A stretch of 64,000 bases of DNA from the NCBI GenBank assembly GCA_026120035.1, contig JALRME010000055.1, positions 81,169-145,168 on the forward strand, given 5' to 3'. Below are positions 58,114 through 64,000 of the stretch, piece by piece (the first letter of the stretch is position 1; each line of letters starts with the position of its first letter). Below the pieces are notes generated by a model. It had not been told where the DNA came from. It did no database searches and saw nothing but the letters and a program-made list of their open reading frames with translations. A program made the translations under genes and the position numbers. Source of the DNA: Coleophoma eucalyptorum. Its lineage: Eukaryota; Ascomycota; Leotiomycetes; Helotiales; Dermateaceae.

Positions 58114-59044
58114 GAATTAATGCTGCCTCGTCAAAAGAATTGAAAAATTTAGCATACAGTACAGGTACTGTAAGGAATTAAGTATATTTCTCTCTAGTCT
58201 TACGAACACCTTTTTCATCTCCCGAAAAAAGGGTGAAAAAAGGCTGAACATTTACTGACTTTGGAAGGAGGTGCACTTTAACCCTACTGAGTTATACGAT
58301 AATAAATGCTCTCTTTTCTCTATGATTTTGAGATAGAAGACAACAATAAATATGTCATCATATCCAAAACACATAATTAATGTTATCAGCTATTGCTCCC
58401 AAATGTACCATGCGCTCTCCTGACCTTTCTTTTCATGCGCTCTTTCGTCTTGCTTCATTCTCAGCCTGCGTTTGAGGTGCTAAAGCACCATGCACAGCAC
58501 ACGATGGTTGATTAAAATGGTTTCTATGCGCTAATAAACTCGGCTGTAAGTTGTTAAGTAAGAGAGTTGCAGAAGAGGAAAGTTGATCATCTATTAAAAC
58601 TTGATCGCATTTAAGCTGTGATAACCATGGTCCTCGTAAATCTACCGCAACATTAGCGGTAAGAAGCCCTTTCCCAAAGAGAATCAGGTCGGGCGAGCCT
58701 TGGCATTCCGAGAGTTGATAAGCAAATGGTTTATCAATTCCTCTTTGCCCAAAAGCCACCCTAATTTATTATTCGACAATGACTCTGGACGTCTCAAACT
58801 TGCATATAAGCTTGCCAAAACAGTGTTCTTCGTCAATTATTCTTGATTAAACCTTGTAAAACGCTACGTATTCACATGTTATGAGATTTCAACGGCCAAG
58901 CATACCCAACAGGAGACGGAACCTGAAAAATATTGCGAACCAAGCGTTAGCCAAAACGGGAGTAGCTGGGGAAGTAAATATATAACTTAGAGGCTATATA
59001 AATATTTATAGAGAGTGAATATTAATATAGAGGAAACAATTATG
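58114..59044. other. Intergenic, one uncertain minus frame
   Basis: A minus frame at 58759-58433 (MAFGQRGIDKPFAYQLSECQ, 108 codons) has no recognisable domain; it may be a relic. Otherwise AT-rich. Confidence 0.35.
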
Positions 59045-59239
59045 GAGGATAAACATTTCTGGAAGATAAAGGCTTCTAGAGGATAAACATTTCTAGAGGG
59101 TAAACATTTCTACAGAGTGAATATTTCCAGCGAGTGAATATTTTCCGCAAGTGAATATTTCCAGCGAGTGAATATTCCCAGTGAGTGAATATTCCTAGAG
59201 GGTAAACATTTCCAGAGAAGAATGTTTTCCAGAGAGTGA
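59045..59239 (+). repeat. Minisatellite of ~18-21 bp units
   Basis: About ten tandem, imperfect copies alternating between GAGTGAATATTTCCAGC and AGGATAAACATTTCTAG types; unit length varies. It is non-coding in all frames because of repeated TAA/TGA. Confidence 0.85.
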
Positions 59240-60013
59240 CCCAGCGGTGGTCATCATAATCTTCGTCATCTTAGCAAATGCTAAATAAGAATATCAGAAC
59301 TACATGGAACCATTAAGATTCCCGCTTTAGTCTTTAGTATTATATATACATGGAGTACTTTGAAGTGAAAGGTAGGTTACATTGCTGAAAACAGTACCTT
59401 TGTTGGGGCCTACTGCCTGCACCTCACTTGCCAGCACTTGCCAGGCGCTAGCGTGAGCTCTCTTTCCCTGTTGTATTCCTCCTTGACTTAGCTTTTCTTC
59501 TCTCGTTATCGAGATTGAGTAATGAGGCTGCTGCTGACTATAAGAACTTTGTATAGATTTGTCGTAGTCTTGGGGAACACCGGCTGTTATATCGTTGCCG
59601 GGAACTATGTTGTGTATCAAATCGGCTCTGTTGGAGAGAGCTCACTTAGATTTAGACGCAAATGATAAGACAATTCCAAAATTCGAGGTAGAAAGTGAGG
59701 ATAAATAGAATATATCGAGGGGGTATTATTCGAGCGTCATTCAAAATTGAGAATCCGCCGGCGTGAATCTTTAGAGGGTAGTGTTCTGTGAGGGACGCTC
59801 AGGCACCGTGCCGCATTGCATCATATAATAATAGAAGCATAACACAACCGCAACTTTTTGATGCATTTATACCGTGCCATGTTTTGATCTGCTCGCAAGA
59901 TAGGATAAGAATAACCGTGAGCCTCCGAAGTGGACGAAAGTTAAGGATGAAGGAGGCATATGAAACCACTGGCGGTAACCAAAGCCACAAGCCAGAGCAT
60001 TCTACTCGTTTTT
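59240..60013. other. Intergenic, possible relic exon on the minus strand
   Basis: The minus frame 59620-59327 (NIVPGNDITAGVPQDYDKSI; followed by a GTACTG donor-like site) could be an exon, without recognised family. Confidence 0.35.
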
Positions 60014-60305
60014 TAACGTCTATCCCTGCGTAACGAAAAACCCACCGTGTCGAAAAAAAAACTAAGTACTTTGACTTTAAATGTCCCAAAACATGTACAC
60101 GCATCGAAATCTTCTATAACTGTGTATAAGTTATGTTACATACCTACCTTGAATATCCCAAGCACCTTCTCTGATAATATTTTATTGATGTTGTCGCCCA
60201 CGCGGTTGGTTTACGAAAGATCTTTATTTACACTAAAACAGAGCTCGTCCACTCTAGCTCTACATCAAGTTCTCATTACTTCAGATATTTTAAAAATGGT
60301 TTTAC

Positions 60306-60529
60306 TGTGGTGGGGAAAGTCCCATCAGAGCACATAGAGTTGCAGGACGTGGAATAGAGGGTAGGTCAGTAGCAGCACTACATTTCGCAGTTATCGTCAA
60401 ATGTTGGGTTGGCTAAAAAGGTATGTAAATTGTTGTTTTTCTGTAGTACAGCCCAGCTGCATTTATATATGCATGATCCTTGTGACAGAATAGAGTTGAA
60501 ATAAGGTGACAGAAGGTAACCCCGTCATA
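60306..60529 (+). repeat. Solo LTR, family C, nested in repeat L
   Basis: TGTGGTGGGGAAAGTCCC...AACCCCGTCATA, 224 bp, with TTAC directly repeated on both sides (60302-60305, 60530-60533). Removing it restores the L sequence seen at 39594-39615. Confidence 0.9.
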
Positions 60530-60757
60530 TTACCTGAGCTTTAAAGCATTATCCCCATACTAGACTATTCATCAGCCTTTGTGGGTGTTATGGCGAGTAG
60601 GGTTTATGTAAATCGCCAGGCCGATCAGTACTTCCAATCGAAAGAACTAGCCACTTATAGCTAGAGCAGGAATACGCCACCCGCTCATTTCTGTAATATT
60701 TTTGGTAAAAGACGATGCGGATTAGCTTATATAATCACTAACAATTGTAGCTGTGGC

Positions 60758-61569
60758 TGACATCTTTTGCAAAGTCGAGATGTGGCAATCTAGCATGTTT
60801 TCCACCTTACCTTTTAATTTCCCTCAAGTGGTATCCGAGAAGACCCTCTTTCACCCAGTTGTTCATCATGGCCATTCATTATATCTTGTTGTGCTGATAA
60901 ATTATGTCGCAGTATATACTAGGTCTTCTGGAATCAGCAGCAAATATGACCACACCTTTAGTCGCTTCCTTGATTGGCGATCAGAAACGAAACTGTGACT
61001 TATGGAAACAAAGCCCTTATCCGGAAACAGAATTTCCTTTTGCCTTTATATTATTCTGTGTCTTAGAGCCTGGTTTTATTCCTTCTGAGATAGCAGGTGG
61101 AAATATCTTAGTAGCCCTGGGAAAGGAGAGTGGGGGGAGGGTTGTCAAAAATTCGCTCTTCACTCGTAATGATGTTCGGTGTTGTGGATATTGCATTGCC
61201 TCTGGTGCTAAAACTTCTCAAGATTCATATCCGCCTTCGTTATGACAAGTGACAGGAGTCTTTGCGCTGTTCAGCTTATATAACTCTTCTATTAAGGGCC
61301 TGTTCCAATCTATGTACATGACGCGCGCTCGTTTGTTAATCAAACTCTTGGTAATAATCTCCTAGCACATATCCAATCCTTGAAATCTAGTTGTGAGGAC
61401 GTCGAAAGAAGGAGAAGTGGTTCTTTTAGAGTAAGCTATAATTTGGCTATGAGTTTTAGACAAGCCAGCGGATGCTCTACATAGTCCTTCCTCTCCTTCC
61501 CCAAATTGCGTTGATGCATCTACTTATTATTATATTACCAAGCTAGAGAAATAGGGGCTACCTCATGAA
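60758..61569. other. Interior of the second element, no supported gene
   Basis: Plus frames at 60753-60998 and 60904-61245 overlap and have no recognised domain. From about 61500 the plus strand begins to resemble the C-terminal part of a NACHT domain. Confidence 0.35.
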
Positions 61570-63341
61570 GTTTGTGGTGCTAGTTCACGGAATATATCGA
61601 GCATCGAACAGGGGTTTGAGGAGAGCTTAAAGCTAGCGATCCGTGCTAGCGAAGAGGATGTACGAAGATAGCTAGATGCCCATATGGTCCAGCTTCCAAG
61701 ATTCGTGGCTCGGAGTCTTGAGCTCCAAGAGAAAATCAAGACGGACATTGTTAATGCTATAGATGGGATGCATGTTGTTCATTTTGAGTACTTATTTAAT
61801 CACGCTAACTCTACTAGGTTTCTACTTGCACAGCTCCATCTCGATTCCTTAACCGGGAAGAGATCGCCAAAAGCAGTCCAAATCGCTTTGAAGAATTTGG
61901 TTAAAGGATCTGCGGCATATGAGGAGGCTATGGGATGCATCAATGGCCAAATCAAAGACCAAGAAGAGCTTGCTAAACAATTTTTGTTATGGATTACCTG
62001 TGCGAAGAGACCACTCGCTGCAATAGAGCTTCAGCATGCGCTCGGTGTTGAAGTTGGCGAGTCCCAGCTTGACGAAGCCAATATCCCAGAAATCGAAGAC
62101 ATGGTTTCTGTATGTGCTGGATTAGTTACAACCGATGAAGGAAATGGGATTATTCGATTAGTCCATTATACAGCACAGGAATACTTCAATCGAACACAAA
62201 AGCAATGGTTTCCGGATGCGCAAGTTAATATCATACAAACTTGCGTTACCTATCTCTCATTTAACGATTTCGAGAGAGGAATTTGTCAGAACGACAACGA
62301 GTTCGAACAACGGCTTCAATTGAATAAGTTCTACGACTATGCAGCACATAACTGGGGTCATCATGCACGAGAGGCTTCGACTTCCTGTCACAGTGTTATG
62401 GACTTTCTTCGGAAACAAGCTCACGTCGAGGCATCAAGTCAAGTACTAATGGCTTCTAAGCGATACCCCGATAAGGTGAAATATAGTCAAAAAGGTCCAA
62501 AGCAAATGACTGGGCTTCAGCTTGCAGCATTCTTCGGAGTTGGCAACGCGGTACTAGGCCTGCTTAATAGCAATCATCCTGATTTGAAAGATAGTTATGG
62601 TCGGACACCGCTGTCGTGGGCTGCTAAGAATTTGCACCACGTAGTTGTCCAACTCTTGCTTGAGGCAGGAGCCGATACCAACGCGCGAGGGGAAGAATAC
62701 GGCGAGTCGGCACTACATTTGGCTGCTGGTATCGGGAATAAAGCAATGGTATACCAACTACTCGAGGCTGGAGCGGAGGTGAATACCAGGGCAGGTATTT
62801 GGCTATCAAACGCAAGTACTCTGCACATGGCACCTACTAGAGGGCATGACGAGGTAGTGGGGTTGCTACTCAAAGCAAAAGCAGATGTTAGAGCTAAGAA
62901 CTATTTTGGTTGGACGGCATTGCATCGGGCGGCCAACGCGGGGCACGAAAAGGTGGTAAAACTATTACTCGAAGCGGATGTGGCAATAGTCAATGACAAG
63001 AATGAATGTGAAGCAACAGCACTACACCTAGCGGCCGGAATGGGAATAACGCTGTCGTGGAGCAATTGATTGAGGGGAATGCTGACGTTAAAGCTCGATG
63101 TTGCGATGGGTGGACGCCGTTGCACTGGGCTGCTGAACACACCCAAAAGTCAACATTGCGGTTTCTTTTTAAGACTAAGGCTGATATTGAGGCGAAGTCT
63201 CTCATTCTTGAAGCACCAAGCCAGATATCAAAATCTACGAGCTATGATCTGGACAAATTAATGGCTAGCCTGAAAGCAGATGTTAAGGGCGAGAACCCTT
63301 CTTGGTTTAGTACACGATACGCCAGCTGGGAACCTATCTAA
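61570..63341 (+). pseudogene. NACHT (C-terminal part)-ankyrin STAND gene, truncated and frameshifted
   Basis: Homology starts mid-gene: GFEESLKLAIRASEEDVRR (61614-61668), a TAG where family members have Tyr, then the winged-helix region (LLWITCAKRPLAAIELQHAL, CAGLVTTDEGNGIIRLVHYT), conserved YDYAAHNWGHHAREAS, and ankyrin repeats (TGLQLAAFFGVGNAVLGLLN, GRTPLSWAAKNLHHVVVQLL, GWTALHRAANAGHEKVVKLL). The N-terminal recognition domain, P-loop and Walker B are missing. A stretch at 61768-61815 that interrupts DGM/FLLAQLH is an intron by position and branch site (GCTAACTCT...CTAG), but its donor is GC, so it also reads through in frame. A one-base loss near 63044 ends the long frame at 63069; the next repeats (VVEQLIEGNADVKARCCDGW) continue in another frame to 63341. 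Confidence 0.75.
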
Positions 63342-63529
63342 ACAAAACATTTATAAAGCGGACACGATTCAATTGCTTTGCTGTTAAGAAGTAAATTTCG
63401 GAATGCAAAGAACTCAACATGAAGTATGAATAAATTGGTTAGCGAGCTAGTGGCACGAGGCTTAAGACCTCTAAATAGTAAATTCGTCTTAGCACGTAGG
63501 GTCTCTCGGCACGCAGGGCACGGACGTTA

Positions 63530-63674
63530 CTGAGGATAGGATTGGGATGTTTGAATGGAGACACGTAACGTGACTGCTCTGGGAGGTTCTAGAGGAATGC
63601 CTAGTGCGCCACACCTCACGTTCGCTTGTATAAGATCCTATTCTAACTACGACTAGCTTTATTGTAAAATATGG
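63530..63674 (+). repeat. Copy of the HET-2 upstream block
   Basis: 63608-63676 (GCGCCACACCTCACGTTCGC, ACTAGCTTTATTGTAAAATA, TGGTA) matches 43185-43266. The match stops at the TA (63675-63676) where the next pogo element begins, so that element inserted into it. Confidence 0.6.
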
Positions 63675-63676
63675 TA

Positions 63677-64000
63677 ACGTGATTTATAAGTGAGTGGGCC
63701 ACTTTCTATAACTCTATAACCTTTATATTCAATTTAACGTTACCAACACTACTAATTAGCTATAACTATATTTGAAATAGCTAAATCAGATGATTCTATA
63801 GCCTCTTGACAGGTACGCGCATTATGGCCAGGCTTACTACAGATACCACAACATCGTACCTTCGGAAGCGCCCCTCTAATTCGACTACTATTCTGGTGTA
63901 TTTCTTGCTCTACCTGCTTATTTATATCCCTCTGATCTAGTAGGTCATTTGCATCTTGTATACTAAGGGCCCCTCCAAGCTGTATACGTGTTTTTGGAGC
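63677..64000 (-). mobile_element. 3' part of a pogo element (runs off the window)
   Basis: The outer end ACGTGATTTATAAGTGAGTG begins after TA 63675-63676. On the minus strand 64000-63752 is open for 82 codons with no stop: IQLGGALSIQDANDLLDQ, then CGICSKPGHNARTCQ, a complete CCHC zinc knuckle, and TAG at 63754-63752. Unlike the other copies it shows no RIP-type stops in the visible part, so it may be younger. Confidence 0.85.

Larger units (their letters stand above)
60016..63527. mobile_element. Second TIR element, carrying a NACHT-ankyrin relic
   Basis: Left end ACGTCTATCCCTGCGTAACG (60016), right end reverse complement ACGTCCGTGCCCTGCGTGCC (63527), both with a second decayed tandem unit, and TA outside (60014-60015, 63528-63529). 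The left arm is shared with the HET-2 element; the right arm is not recognisably shared beyond the terminal repeat. The element contains a nested family C solo LTR and a truncated NACHT-ankyrin gene. No transposase visible. 3,512 bp including the LTR. Confidence 0.7.

Noticed and set aside
1..64000. A Starship-type giant element as explanation for the accessory region
   Set aside because: No DUF3435 tyrosine recombinase captain or matching ends seen in the window.

Overview
The window comes from a filamentous ascomycete (Pezizomycotina). The genes have short 44-58 bp GT-AG introns with CTAAC/CTGA-like branch sites. The protein families are fungal: HET, fungal NB-ARC/TPR and NACHT/ankyrin STAND proteins, DUF3723, 2EXR, Fot1/pogo transposases. 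Old transposons are AT-rich and full of TAA/TAG codons where the family has Gln or Trp, which looks like RIP (CpA to TpA). A leotiomycete source is plausible but is only an inference. This is a gene-poor, repeat-rich accessory region, not core synteny.

Layout. 0-10 kb: a truncated NACHT gene (-), an LTR relic, then a large HET-NB-ARC-TPR gene (HET-1, +) with a C-terminal two-helix membrane module. HET-1 carries two nonsense codons and a 496-base gap. 10-17 kb: solo LTRs, two small multi-pass membrane protein genes (-), and a pogo-like transposon with a solo LTR inside it. 17-21 kb: a ferric-reductase-like flavocytochrome with a duplicated insert (-) and a small ankyrin gene (-). 21-28 kb: a 2EXR fragment, a complete but chimeric pogo element with ~70 bp inverted repeats, a Cys-rich gene, a solo LTR and a small secreted protein gene. 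28-37 kb: mostly gene-free, with an acidic nuclear-type protein gene (-) and a RIP-damaged pogo copy. 39.3-43.7 kb: a 4.36 kb element with inverted repeats and a TA duplication, carrying an apparently intact paralogue of HET-1 (HET-2, -). 46.6-48.4 kb: a six-exon FHA + RING-IBR-RING E3 ligase gene. 49.6-53.3 kb: an ankyrin gene and relics of SET-domain and C2H2 genes. 53.5-58.1 kb: a divergent pair, a DUF3723/coiled-coil gene (-) and a pseudokinase gene (+). 60.0-63.5 kb: a second element with the same ends, holding a broken NACHT-ankyrin gene and a nested solo LTR. The window ends in the 3' part of another pogo transposase (-).

The most notable pattern is that NLR-like (STAND) genes sit inside DNA-transposon-like units. 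The two units share terminal inverted repeats built from two tandem ~17 bp blocks, a TA target duplication and a ~500 bp left arm. One is inserted in a repeat whose uninterrupted copy is still present at 46.1-46.5 kb. A related pogo element (14.4-16.8 kb) has a diverged version of the same ends and encodes a decayed transposase, so movement by a pogo-type transposase is a reasonable hypothesis. Together with near-identical TPR units, RIP-type nonsense codons in one paralogue and an intact second paralogue, this looks like active birth and death of fungal self/non-self receptor genes.
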